This document shows positions 9,501 through 21,116 of a DNA stretch of 64,000 bases, piece by piece. Location of the stretch: assembly GCA_965178125.1 (NCBI GenBank), contig OZ237749.1, positions 1 through 64,000 on the forward strand, read 5' to 3'. The translations under genes were made by a program, and so were the position numbers. The notes beneath the pieces were generated by a model, which worked only from the letters and a program-made list of their open reading frames with translations, ran no database searches and was not told the origin of the DNA. Position 1 is the stretch's first letter, and every line of letters starts with the position of its first letter. The stretch is from Bilabrum cf. latius. Lineage: Eukaryota; Bigyra: Bicosoecida; Bigyra; Bicosoecida.

Positions 9501-12500
9501 TCTACGCCTAGCGAGTGGGCTGCAAAGCATGCAATCCTATGTCTCTCTTGCAACAGGCAGCACAGGGACAGCTTCGCAAAGCTCATGAAGACTTGGCTGC
9601 CCAGCAGGCAGAAGAAGAACGTGCTCGGGAGATCGCAATGGATGAGAGCGATGAGGAGTTTGCCAGAGGCCGCAGAGGTGAATGGTTTGGTCCAACAGGA
9701 GATGGCAAGCGATCGGCGTCAGGCGCTACAAACAGGAAGGTGAGCAGGAAAACACTGACACGCAGTGCTCGGGAAGAGCTGTACCGCGGCGCGGCGCGAG
9801 CACCTGCTTGGACTGGACGTCATCAACGCCGAGGTATGAGAGATCTCGCAGCCATAATTCATCCGTACGGACAGCTGTGGCCGCAACAGGATGCGGATAT
9901 GGCCATGTACTGCAGTTTTGGCGTAGGCTTTGAGGTGTGTGGTGAACGCTCAGTGTCAGTTGCTGTACCGAACCCAGCAACAGTTCAGTACATGCATAGC
10001 TGTCGGGATCAGTTGCTGCGAGGAGTCATACACGGAACACGGCTCGAACACGCACGGTATGCCGTGATGCAAGAGCGAATTCGTCCATATGCGGCGCTGG
10101 CGTCCGTTGGAGAGTACGCCGGAACCTTCCAAGGAATGCTTCCAGCTACGCTATCCTGGGGTGACGTGCTTTCCGTGCACCGACGTGTTTTAGCCGAGAA
10201 TGACACTGGCAACGACTACGGCATGCCTTCATTTATGTCACTTGGCTGCATGCTGTCATCTCAGCTGCATTTGTACCAGCCTGGAGCATTCCGAGCATTT
10301 CAGCCTAGTCCAGGGGCGCACGACTCTGCATATGACCAGTTTCGCCGACGAGTTCTCTCTAAGGTTCGCCACTTCGCTGAATCGGGTGCACATGCTCCAT
10401 CGACTTTGAGTTCGAGAACTGCAAGCATGATTCGAGCCTAGGCAGCTCTGGATGCACTGCCAACCCGCCGGCGGATATACCTTGGGCTGCAAACGGCATT
10501 CACTCAAAGCTATGCAAGGCTAACTGCAGGAATCCTTGGATCGACCAGGGGCGAGTTCGATGTACCCGCGTCAACCATGAGTCTGATGCTGGCCTCCGTA
10601 GTGCTACCAGCTGAACTGCAGTACGGACAGTTACGGAGTGAACATCGCGCCGACACTATCGAGCATTTGTCAGTGGCTCCATTCTCGCAATGCTTCGTGG
10701 AGGTCGTGAAGAAGACATCCATCATGAATCACTTGGAAATGCTCAGGTATACACTCCGTCGGGCACTTTGCAGAATCGAAAGACTGCTCGTAGCAGCTGT
10801 CTGTGGTGCAGACAGGATTCCCACGTATCAGCGATCGGCGATGTGGGCGCTAGCTGCATCGATGAGCAGATGCTGTATGGAAGGCTGCGTGGCTCTACGG
10901 ACAGATGCATGGTCTCAGGTTGTTGCAGAGCAAATTGCCGTAACGTGGCTTCCCGCTACTAGGCCAGTTCTTCGAAACTTAGGGCCTTCGACACTGGAGT
11001 GGTCCAGCGTCCGTGACTGTTTGCAATCTGCTAGCAGTATGCCTGAGCAGTCTAATGTAATGGCGGTTGCATCCGCCATCATTGATCAAATCGGAAATGC
11101 GGTGTAGTCAGTCAGGGCTGGGGGGTGCAACGGTACGTTCTTGAACTCGTGGACTGTGCTTGCCGTCTGTGAGGTTATGGTAACGTCTTGGAGCCTGTGT
11201 GCGTTGGCAGAAGGCTTGGGCATGACATGGCAGATCTCTCGGATCTCCGAGAGGTATGGTCTTTCTGGACTCGTATCAACGCAAGGTGACGAGCACTTCC
11301 AGTTGGGCATCAGCGGTGTGAACAACGGAATCACCGGCTTTCGTGCTATGGTACGGGCTGACGTGCAGGCTGACATTTTGTCTCGACTGCCTGAGCGGTC
11401 CAGGCTATTGTTGCACTTTGCCAAGTCTACAGACATGTCCCACGCTGTAGTCATGGAGCAGCAGCTACGGAAGCTTTACCTTGCGCAAATGCACCTGGCA
11501 AAGCTCCACCTTCGCAGTGGCACACGGAAAGGAATGCTAGCAAGGGGCAGCCTAGCTGTAGCACTGTACGGGCTGCTCCTATCTCGGCTCAGGTGCTCAA
11601 GGAGTGCAATACTAGTTGGCTTGCAGATGTGCATATCCAAGATTGCCTTCAGTCCCAGGCCAGATGCAGGCGCAATGTGGCGCGGCTCTAAGAACGCTGG
11701 GAATCTCAGGGGTGACTTGGCGACCACGACATCTGCTAGGGCCTCCAAGCTAGGCTATGCGTTGATAACAACGTTATCCTGGACCATGCAACGCAAGCTT
11801 GCTGCCGAGTCATCTGTCCGGACCTCGTACGTCGCTTCAATTCTTCGTGCTGTCGTAGGCACCAGGCAGAACGGACAGCCATCCCTCGCAGACGAGCAGT
11901 TTCGTCGTATGGTATCAGTGTGGCTTTTACCTGCGTGTGTGATTGGGTCTGCAGTATTGCTGCCCGATCGGTTGCAGCGGCCCCCTCTGCCTGGAACGAA
12001 GCGACCAAGGGGAGGCCAGCCGCCGATTGCACGATCTGGACTTTAGACAGTGCTCGACGTCTCGCCACCACCAAGAACCGCCCAGCCTGCCGTTACCATT
12101 GCCCAGCACGTGGAGTCTGTCGTGCTAGATCATTTCAAGTGGATGAACCCAGGCTTTGATTGTCCTCAAGTCTTCAGAGGGGCGCTGAACAGGTAGGATG
12201 GGTCACTGCGTCGTGTCATCGATGTAGGCTACTACGGCGCTGGTCTCTGCATTAACCTGCCCTGTAGTCCATCAGTAGTGCCTGCACTATCAGAAGCCCC
12301 GTACTACAAGGCAGCAGGCAAGGGGCTGGTACGCAGGTCACTAGCTCAAAGCTTGAAAGCTGTGGGAGATGTCCGATCCATGGTGGCCCGAGCACGTGCA
12401 GAAGCAGGAGAAGCAGGCGTGAGTGCCGACCAGAGGCACGAGCTTTGGCGTGCGTATCACATACCTCAATCGCAACACTGCAGCTAGGTTCTTCGGATGT

Positions 12501-13123
12501 ACACACGTGCTCGTCCTCTTGACGATGGCGACAGCATCCTGTCACAGGCATCCACCGCTACTTCTGCTCTTGAGCATAGCCTAGATTCGTTGGGACATAT
12601 TTGGCCCGGCCATGAGAGCGATGAGGAAGAAGGGCAATAGAAGCGATCAAGGCACATGCGGCAATCCGGCGAGCATGCGAGCTCGAGACCCGCAGAACGA
12701 ACGGAGGCCAACGCATTCAACCGAACTGCGATCGGCAGCAGGGCATCGGAACCATTGAGGCCTGCCTCGGCATCAGCATCCAGTGGGGCTGGCAGCGATG
12801 ATGATCCAATCGGTCGATTGCTGCAGATGCCTACCGACAAGGCTGGTAGTGACGGCCTTGCCGAGTTGCAGCCGCCGCTGGGAGCAGCCTCCAGCGCCAT
12901 CACGCAGCCGCCGACTTCAGCACTGTCACGACCTAGAGGAATTCGTGGTGACCAGAACATGGCGCCATCAGTGCCCGGCGCTGGATTGCGTGGTATGGGC
13001 CAGCGAGATATTTCACGGGCACGTGGCGAAATCGAGATCCTTCTTCTTGGCACCGCTCCACGGTGGGTACACATCCCAGCAATTGAGCAAGAAGGCTGGG
13101 GGTTTGATGAGAAATGGACATGA
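6550..13123 (+). CDS. Orphan 2,161-aa protein with N-terminal SR-type repeats (UAG-rich)
   Basis: Two exons fit: 6550-6585 (12 codons, including a TAG at 6574), an 88-bp intron with a GTGAGT donor and ACGCAG acceptor, then 6674-13123 ending in TGA. The long exon has 22 TAG codons and no TAA or TGA in 2,149 codons. With TAG read as Gln the protein is continuous: a helical N-terminus (ISEEKLEMIRTFDPQQP), seven 28-residue Ser/Arg repeats at about residues 175-370, a coiled segment (residues 585-615), an Asp-rich patch near 9215-9370, then a globular Ala/Leu/Arg-rich half and a low-complexity tail. I recognise no domain; SR repeats suggest a nuclear or RNA-linked protein, but this is inference. 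Confidence 0.7.
7163..7750 (+). repeat. 84-bp coding minisatellite, 7 copies, one TAG per copy
   Basis: The unit encodes S-P/H-S-S-S-S-R-G-A-S-[TAG]-A-T-G-S-S and then PSRRRQSSGAA. TAG codons recur every 84 bp at 7199, 7283, 7367, 7451, 7535, 7619 and 7703. The copies are almost identical, differing mainly by CCC/CAC (Pro/His). The length is a multiple of three and the array lies in the long frame of the 6550-13123 gene. Other frames give spurious hydrophobic repeats. Confidence 0.95.
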
Positions 13124-14199
13124 GGCCAGTGAGGTGTCATGTTCTGTGATTTTCTATGCAGAACAGATAACTTGCAGAACCTCGAGCTGCATGTGCAGCA
13201 GTGAAGAGCTGCATTGCAGCACTGCAGACAGACAGGCCTCTCTCGCCATGAGTTATATCCACTGTAATATAAAGAGGTGCAAATTACACTGTTTCAAGAC
13301 GACATGTGCGTGTGTTGTATTTGGGCTAATGTAGTGCATGCAGGACGTCAGCCCTTCTCATGGAAGTAAATGAACCATGCATCCGATTCTGAAGGGTTAG
13401 GGCTAACCCTATCATGTGTATTACAAAACAGATTCCTAGCCCACAAACATCCAAGCATCGGTACCGTGAACCGGTGCACACCCTGCTACAGGCTTGCCCT
13501 GCTGGACGTCCTCGGCGCCGCGCATGCTGGTTCCGCTGTTCACGACCGTTTGCGGATTCTGGCGCAACCACACCTCTCAGCGCCACATACCGGCTCAACT
13601 GTACTGAGGCCTGTTGGGATTCATGTTAATTACCATTTACTGCCATACATCGTTGTGTGTTCAAGGTGACATGCTGCTGTGGGTCTGCTTTTGGTCTCGC
13701 CTCATTGGGGCGCGCCATGGCGTTTGCAGACAGAACAGCTAGGTACCGCATAGCCCGAGTACAACAACCGCCAGGTATTTTGATTCTATTGTATTCATTC
13801 AAATTGATTGTTGGTGTTTCTGTTAGGTTCTGGCATCTGTATGGGATCATCGCTGGTCTGCTAACGTGCTTGTGCGTTGTCCGGTTTTCATGGCAGCACT
13901 CGGGTATGTTGCCATGCATCGAGGGGCTATTAATTAGTTTCAATCGTTATATTCTTTTTCTATGCATTGCAGGCAGCCTTTAGGACCCACCTGTGCTGAT
14001 GAGACCCTCTCGCCGCTTCTGGCAAACATTGCATGGAACTGAGCAGATCTGTGCGGTGGGCGAGCAGAGAGTCAGACCGGCCAACCGTATAGGGATCCGT
14101 ACGGATGGCGGTTGATTCTTTGGTCTCTTCAGGGCAGTCCCAATGATGCGTCCCGTCCCCAGCTCCTGGACTCGGCCTTCGGCGGCACGCCCGTCATCC
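13124..14199. other. Non-coding or poorly understood stretch after the orphan gene
   Basis: No convincing gene. A weak plus-strand frame (ATG 13717, one TAG at 13981, TGA at 14113) would give a 132-residue protein with three hydrophobic segments; no family is recognised and the confidence is low. At 13393-13410 there is a near-palindrome of head-to-head telomere motifs, AGGGTTAGGGCTAACCCT. Confidence 0.4.
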
Positions 14200-14790
14200 T
14201 CTCACGCGGCTGCCCGCGCACCCTCCCAGCACTCAGTCCTTGAGTCGGGCGGGAGCGCGGGTGCGTGCTTCGAGGCAGCGCGTGCCCCCGGGGCGAGAAG
14301 GAGCAGGCCAATGACGAGGAGCAGCATCCCGGGACAGGTGTCTCTGTAGATCCGATCGTCGAGTGTGGAGGTGTGTGTGGCAACACGATGAACCTGATGT
14401 CCCAGATCCGCAATGAGGTGGGGCAGGCAGTGCATGGGGAGCGCAAGCTTCTCGTGCACGCGCTTCATGCCGGCTCGCTGCCATCGGCCGCTGACTTGAT
14501 CCCCGGGCTCGCGCACTTGTCGCGGCCCGTGCTGTCTCAGTCACGGACGGGCGAGCTGGATGGAGCACCTGCCCGACGGGGAGACAACCCCCTATTCTCG
14601 CGGGCGAAACACAGCAGGGCACACCTCCTTGGCAAACCCAATTTGCACGACGCGGTTTGGTCCAGACTCGCCGGGTGGGCGTCCATCCCGTGCAGCCCCC
14701 TGGGTGCTCGTCACCCACGGGCAGCACCACCGAGGAGACCGAGGCCGAGATTCATTGCAAACCAAGCAGACAAGCATAATCATACACCAA
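14200..14790. repeat. Subtelomeric module, copy A
   Basis: The segments around 14229 (CACTCAGTCCTTGAGTCGGG), 14532 (GTCTCAGTCACGGACGGGCG) and 14579-14745 recur in the same order and orientation at 15507, 15636 and 15682-15830. The identity is high over at least 150 bp, lower between. No long reading frame is shared by the copies under either code, so it is treated as a repeat, not a gene. Confidence 0.75.
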
Positions 14791-14976
14791 ATATGCATTG
14801 CTAATCACTTGCACCTCTTGTCGACTGCTTGCATATCTGCAACTGGCCCAGATCTGCCTCAGTGCGATCTTGCGACCACTTGGACACTGCGCGGCAACAC
14901 CGTCTTTGCGGAACATGATACTTTTTGCGGAACATGATACTTTCGCGGCGCCCGGGCCTGGCCTAGGATGGTACTG

Positions 14977-15172
14977 TAACCCTAACCCTAACCCTAACCC
15001 TAACCCTAACCCTAACCCTAACCCTAACCCTAACCCTAACCCTAACCCTAACCCTAACCCTAACCCTAACCCTAACCCTAACCCTAACCCTAACCCTAAC
15101 CCTAACCCTAACCCTAACCCTAACCCTAACCCTAACCCTAACCCTAACCCTAACCCTAACCCTAACCCTAAA
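14977..15172. repeat. Interstitial telomere repeat array 1
   Basis: About 32 perfect CCCTAA units in the same orientation as the terminal array, followed by 74 bp of unrelated AT-rich then mixed sequence. Confidence 0.96.
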
Positions 15173-15246
15173 TATATATAATGTGCGGCGTTTTGTTTTT
15201 TGGTGAAAAATTGTGCGTGCCCCGATCCTAACATGACCCCCAGATA

Positions 15247-15300
15247 CCCTAACCCTAACCCTAACCCTAACCCTAACCCTAACCCTAACCCTAACCCTAA
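15247..15300. repeat. Interstitial telomere repeat array 2
   Basis: Nine perfect CCCTAA units, joined directly to the 53-bp subtelomeric repeat at 15301, exactly as the terminal array joins its 54-bp repeat at 4955. Confidence 0.96.
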
Positions 15301-15490
15301 GGCGATGGATGGGTCCATGGTGCCTGTGCTGGGGCGCGCAGGCTGGATGTGCGGGCGACGGATGGGTCCATAGTGCCTGTGCTGGGGCGCGCAGGCTGGA
15401 TGTGTGGGCGATGGATGGGTCCATGGTGCCTGTGCTGGGGCGCGCAGGCTGGATGTGCGGGCGGCGGATGGGGTCATGGTGCCTGTGATA
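15301..15490. repeat. Subtelomeric 53-bp tandem repeat, about 3.5 copies
   Basis: The unit starts GCGATGGATGGGTCCATGG at 15302 and repeats every 53 bp. It is clearly related to the 54-bp unit at 4964 (shared GCGATGGATGGG, CCATGGTG and TGTGCGG blocks) but diverged as a group, so the two arrays have been evolving separately. Confidence 0.92.
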
Positions 15491-15880
15491 GAACCCTTCC
15501 AGCACTCAGTCCTTGAGTCGGGCGGGAATGCGGGAGCATGATTTGATTCGGCTCGATTTGAGGTAGCGCAAGCTCACGGGGGGAGAAGGAGCAGGCCAAT
15601 GGCTAGGAGCAGCATACCATTGACAAATGTCCGTGCTGTCTCAGTCACGGACGGGCGAGCTGGATGGAGTACCTGCCGATGGGGAGACAACCCCCTATTC
15701 TCGCGGGCGAAACACAGCAGGGCACACCTCCTTGGCAAACCCAATTAACACGATGCGGTTTGGTCCAGACACACCGGGTGGGCGTCCGGTCCGTGCAGCC
15801 GTCGAGTGCTCGTCGCTCGACGGCCCACGCCTCGGACGGAGCCCCCGTCGTGGCAGCCATTATTGTAAATAGAGATGGCA
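15490..15880. repeat. Subtelomeric module, copy B
   Basis: Second copy of the 14200-14790 module, shorter by internal deletions. A third, decayed fragment with the TTCATGC(C/T)GG and CTTGATC(C/T)CCGGGCTC blocks lies at 16095-16205. Confidence 0.75.
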
Positions 15881-16745
15881 CTGGCGTGTTCCTACTAATT
15901 GCAATTTAGCAGCCCAAGACCAAGTCAGGCCTGCCCAAGGTGCAACGAAGGCTGCTGCCAGGGGCACCCAGCGGCTGTGGCCCCTTGTGGGCATCCAAGC
16001 AGGCCATCAAGATGACCACCACCCGGCAGCGGTTGTCGGCCGATTGCACCAGCAAGGCCGACCTTGTGGATGCAGTGGCTTACAATACTTGGTTTGTGCC
16101 TGAGCGACTCATGGGTTTGCTTCATGCTGGATCGCTATCATCTGCCGTGGCTTGATCTCCGGGCTCATGCTCGCGCACTTGTTGCGGCACGGGCGTTTCT
16201 GGCACGAATGGACGAAGTGGGTGGAGCTCCTGACCTACTATGCTTAAGAATAGGAACTCAATGCAGCGGGTGGAAAGGCACTCAAGGAGGCTCCGGGAGA
16301 ATTGGTTTGTTGCGACCAATGATGACTAGTCGATGCCACGGTGACTGCGAGTGGCATTCGGCGGGTTCCGGTAAGGCAGGTACAGTGGCTTTGCCAAATG
16401 ACCACTCAAAAGGTAAAAGAAGTAATTTCTGGTGAAATTGATCTTGGTTGGTACCCTAAATACGGCTGAGGATATCCAACACGCCCTTTGCGCCAGGAGA
16501 GTAGGGCGAGGTGGAGCTCACGAACAGATAGCACTGGGACACATTTCTGCCCTCCTGTTGACCGGAATCGGCAGTCTTCTTCAGCAAGCGGTCGCAATAG
16601 CGTTTCCCAAGTATCACTTTGACTTTTGCTTGGATCACGCTACGGCGGATCGGCCCAGAGCTAAGGTAGATTTCCCAGTCATCAGCGTGCCACCGACACG
16701 TAAGCATAGGCAGTGTGAGGATCAACCGGTGGTTGCAACCTCGGG
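15881..16745. other. Intergenic region before the MFS gene
   Basis: Contains the third fragment of the subtelomeric module (16095-16205). I see no supported gene; short frames on both strands lack family features. A 5' exon of the MFS gene could lie here. Confidence 0.5.
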
Positions 16746-18764
16746 ATGCCACCGGCAAGATCTGGCTTCCTTGCAATACCCAGCGATAGCCAAAATGGCA
16801 ACAGAATCCCTTCCAGCTACAGGCCGTGGTACTTTGTGGATAGGATCGGGCCGTGTGGGGACAGAAGGTGGCTGAGTCTAGTGGCCGGCATTCTGATGCA
16901 GGCAGCTGCGGGGTCAGCGTATGCTTTCGGACTATACGCTAACGACCTCAAGCTGCGACTTAATCTGACGCAGCACCAGCTGTAGTCCATCGGGGCCATT
17001 GGCAACGTTGGCTATTATGGACAGGCACTGACCGGCGGGCCACTGTTCGATGTATGCGGACCATGGGTGGCTGGGGGCTACGGCACGATCGGTACGCTCG
17101 TTGGATACTTTCTTATGTACGCTGGGGCAAGTGACCGGTTCAACGTCTCTAATGGATGGATTGCGATGGCGCTGTATGCAGCCCTATGGCAGAATGCATC
17201 CGCAAGCTGCGACACTGTAGCCATCAGCGTTCAGGTGCTAAACCTACCTGCAGATAGAGGGCTGGTGCTCGGGATGGTCAAGTCTTTCTTTGGTTTCTCC
17301 GCCATTATGATTGCCATTGTACAAAGTGGGTACTATGAAAGTGACGCACCGGGGCTGCTGCTGTTTCTCACGGTGGCAGCATCTAGTGTCATTGGGGTTG
17401 CGACGGCTTCCCAGGCACTGGTTGGAGGGCAGGCTGCTGCTTCTGCTCGTGCTCAAGCGGCGGCTCATGGGGTGACAGAGTAGGATACAGAGCAACACGT
17501 GATGGAGGAAGCACGGAAGGAAGGAAAGAGACTCTCAGTCGGAGCAGGAGGGCACCTGCGGATGTGGACGATGTTTGGGGTAGTGGGTCTGGTCGCCGGT
17601 GTTTTGACTGCAGCAGCAGTCTTGCTGCACCTTGGATTCATCCCTACAGCTGCTCAATCCATCCTTCCATGGTTCATCATCCTGCTTCTGGCCATAGTTC
17701 TACTACCTGCTCTTCCCTGTCCTTGTTTCAGGGACAGGGAAGCTCACGCAGTATCTCCTGCGGTGGCTGCGACTGACCAAGCATCAGGAGTAGCAGAGGC
17801 TGGTAGTAGTGCATCAAGCCAGTCCGCCCCCACTGTATTGGAGTCAAACTCCATCAGCCACCCGCAGAATCGTTCGAAGGATACGTATGAAGTGGAGTCC
17901 GGGGATCAGGCCGCTGTGGACAGCGGGCAGCAGCTGACAGCTTGTGGCTCCCTTTGCACTATTGAATTTTGGCTTCTGTTTCTCATCATGCTTATTGGCA
18001 CTGGTTCGGGACTTGTGGTCTTCAATAACATCGGATAGATGACTCTGGCTATCTCCAGACGGACGAACGAAGAGGCAGTGTACGTGTCCCTCCTTGGCGT
18101 TGGGAATGGCTCTGGTGGCCTGCTGTTCGGCTTCCTCTCAGACCTAACCAAGAAGTAGGTGCCACGGCCCGTGTGGATCGCTATGGGCGTGGGACTTATG
18201 GGCGTGGCATGCTTCGTTTGCGCCGTGAGTGACATGGATCTGCTGTTCCTTGCGGTATTCATGGTGGGACTGGCCTACGGTGGCTTCTGGACCCTCGGTC
18301 CCTCCATCATCGCCGACGTATTCGGGGGCAGGAATTTTGGGATGATCTACAGCATCGTGTCCATGGCTGCGGCATGTGGATCGTATTCCTTCTCAGTCGG
18401 CCTTGCTAGCACGTTGTATCAGCGTGAGATCGAGCCAGGCGATGGAACGACGTGTTATGGGCACACGTGCTTCAGGGTCACATTCTTCATCCTGGCGGGG
18501 CTGTGCATTGCCGGAGTGGTCATGGGCCTGGTGTTGGCGTACCTTGCGTGGGGTGTGAGGGGTGCCTATCCCATGGTGGGGCCTATTTGTGGGCTGCAGC
18601 CAGCAGGCGGGCGCATCTATCAGGAGAGCGACTGGACCGGGACGCAATCAGGGTGGCAAGATCTTGAGGGAGGAGAGGTGCACCAAGGCAACCACAGACA
18701 GCAGCAGTGCAATCGGGACCAGAACAAATATCAGAGGTAGGAAGAGTGCGCTAACCATCTTTAA
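16746..18764 (+). CDS. Nodulin-like / NFD4-type major facilitator transporter
   Basis: One frame ending in TAA, with TAG at 16983, 17481, 18036, 18156 and 18738. The first half has the Nodulin-like hallmark (WLSLVAGILMQAAAGSAYAF, then TQHQL-[TAG]-SIGAIGNVGYY), a long loop (residues 245-410), and a second half with FNNIG-[TAG]-MTLAI, a GNGSGGLLFGFLSD loop and GGFWTLGPSIIADVFG. About 12 membrane spans are visible. Relatives move organic anions or metals; the substrate here is unknown. In family members the residue after N-N-x-G is normally Gln, which matches UAG = Gln. The exact start and the odd hydrophilic C-terminus after residue 600 are uncertain and may involve introns. Confidence 0.82.
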
Positions 18765-19159
18765 AGGGACCTATACGCTGGGCAAGGGGGCGGCGCAGTA
18801 TGGCCGGGGCTGAAGGTGTGAGACATAGCTGGCAAGGCTGTCGGGCGGGGATTGCTGACGACTAGTCTCCGCCGCTCCCACTCGCCCTGTCACGGATCAA
18901 TATGCTGGGCACGTGTTTGATGTTTGCACCATATATCTTCGGAGTAGGATTCGATCGACACAAATCCACACCGCACCATCTAGCGGTCACGCACGAGTGC
19001 AGCGCGACTTGCTGCTGCCTCGGTGGCCTCCTCAGCCGTGTACTTCATAGATGGCTCCGCTGCCACCGCCGGCCGAACTATTCCTCCCCCTTCACCCATG
19101 TCACCCTGCCCACGATTGATAAACAGGACCTGCCTTTCCTCCAGTATCACTGCTACCAT
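18765..19159. other. Convergent intergenic region
   Basis: 3' ends of the MFS gene and the kinase fusion face each other. The kinase frame stays open after its TAA for about 89 codons (one TAG) to a TGA at 18890, but the extra sequence resembles nothing I know and is taken as 3' UTR. Confidence 0.45.
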
Positions 19160-20827
19160 TTATCTGCGACGAGCAGCAAGGTCTTGTACGAAGTGTTTGA
19201 ATGCTGTGGCCAGTTGGGCCGCCCCGGCTTCGTCTGACTCAAACTCTTGAGACCCATCGAGCGTCAGAAGACTGGCAGCGCTCCGACTAGTCCCAGAGTC
19301 TCCGAATACTTGTTTGCACCATTCCGCTGGGACCTCACTTCCAATGCCTGCAATGCTACAGTCAGCTGATCCACCAAGCCAGTCGCGGTGCTTGGCATCA
19401 ATACTCTCCAAGTATTCGCGAGGCACGCCTCCCCCTGTCTCGCCTGGTCTTCCCCTTTTTGCGACTCGTTTCAAGGCAGTGTCGACGTCTGTGTCCAAGA
19501 ACACAATACCGTCATGCGCCCCGGCTGCGGCCCAGTCAGTGCCGGTGCATGATTGCGCCCCAAGTGCCTTGCTGATACCGATGCTACTGGCCCCCATGCC
19601 CAGAAGAAGCTCCCACTCGTGGTCTTCGAGCAGACCAGCGGCGCGTCGTGCCCTCCCAAAAACAAGAAGGTCAGATGCCACCGACCGCTCGACCAGCAGA
19701 ACGGGTATGACCCCTTCTGCAAGCGTGATGTTGCGCCCTTGTTGCACCCATTTCCTCACGTGCTGCTACAGGGCTCGAATGCGAGTGTGCGTGGCCCAGA
19801 GCTGAAGCTCCATCGCGTGTCTCTTTGGAGCACTATAGTAGGACTGGAGGATTGGGGCCCACTCCTCAAGTGGCTCGGCAATGCAGTCCACGATGCACAC
19901 CTGGGTGGAAGGGCCTTGCCCGCCTCCAGCTCCACTGGCTGGGCCGAGCCGGTCGGCTGGCGATACTGTGCCGTCTGCTGTTGGAAACGGAAATCTCTAC
20001 TGAAGCAACCGCAACAGCGTGCTCTTGCCGCCTGCGATGGTGGATTCTACGCAAACAATTAGCGGGCGGGCCCACTGCCGACTGGCCTGCTTGGACTCAA
20101 CTGTCGCCGATTCGGTCATGTTGGGCTGGAGTAGGCAAAGCGGGGGTACATCCGGCGCCACGAAAGGACTTCCAGATGCACGTGCAGCTCCAGAGCAGAA
20201 AGAAGCTAGCCTGGTTCGCAAGAGATCACAGGTAGCGCCGAGGTCATCCCCGCTGTTGTCCACAAGCAGATCGGCCTCCTCCCCATCCAGGTCCACCTCA
20301 GTCACGTGTGCGTCCTGGGGCACTGTCCCAATGAGCTTCACACCCCGTCGAATCATTGCTGCTTCGTCGGTGACGATGCGCACAAAGACACATCGGCCTG
20401 GTGGTGCCCTTGCACGCAGGAAGCTCAGCTCATGCCTCATTCGCACGTCCACAACAACGACAATGGGGCTCGAGCTGGCTCGAATGATCGCAGCGGCGTC
20501 TCGCAGCTCAAACTTCGGGTCCTTCGTATGTAGAGACTCGTAAAAATCCGTAAGTCCCTGCCTGTGGGTGTTCTTATAAGCGCGGTCCGCTGTGAGTCGC
20601 TCCAAGGTCACTCCCTCCTCCGCATGCAGCTTGGCGTAGCGAGCTTTGGTGGAGTCGCCGATACGAATCAGCTGCACAGGGACGGGACAGGTGCTGCTGC
20701 TGCTGCTGTCAGCGGTAATTTTGTTGAATGAGGCCGCCAAGGCTGCAGCCACAGAGTCTTTGCCGGCACCGCGCTTGCCTGCGACCAGTGATGAGTTGCA
20801 AGCCGAACCGAAGCAGAGCTATGGCGC
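19160..20827 (-). CDS. Fused phosphomevalonate kinase - deoxynucleoside kinase
   Basis: A single frame joins two kinases. The N-terminal part has the animal-type phosphomevalonate kinase P-loop GKRGAGKDSVA (near 20750-20780), then YAKLHAEEGVTLERL, RQGLTDFYE and PIVVVVDVRMRHELSFL, as in that family. It is followed by a dNK P-loop (ESTIAGGKSTLLRLLQ, near 20000), EPLEEW, TRIRAL, the ERSVASD signature and a lid with TALKRVAKRGRPGE. TAG at 19997 and 19766 lie inside the dNK half; the stop is TAA. The first enzyme would make mevalonate diphosphate for isoprenoids, the second would phosphorylate deoxynucleosides. The start is unresolved: no ATG precedes the P-loop in this exon, so a 5' exon is expected. 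Confidence 0.78.
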
Positions 20828-21116
20828 TCAAGTCAGGGGACAGAGCCAGATATATCCACATGGCTCACCACTCAGTAGTAGAAGAACCTGCTAATTGGTA
20901 ACAAGGGTAGGATGCGGGCATGGGGCGGCATCACTCAGCTCCCTCTGCTGCTGACCTGTTGGGGCACTCAGCTGCCAACCATGGGCCGAGGACTTTACCT
21001 CGCTGCAAAAAGATACGAGCAGAAACACCAAAGGGCAAGTTTACAATGACGAGATGACTGGCGCACCGAATCACCCCAACGCGAACCATAAGAGAGGCAG
21101 CAGCCTAGTAGCCGCC

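Noticed and set aside
14143-14804. Several 60-180-residue ORFs in 13.1-16.7 kb
   Set aside because: They are not conserved in frame between the repeated module copies and show no domain features.
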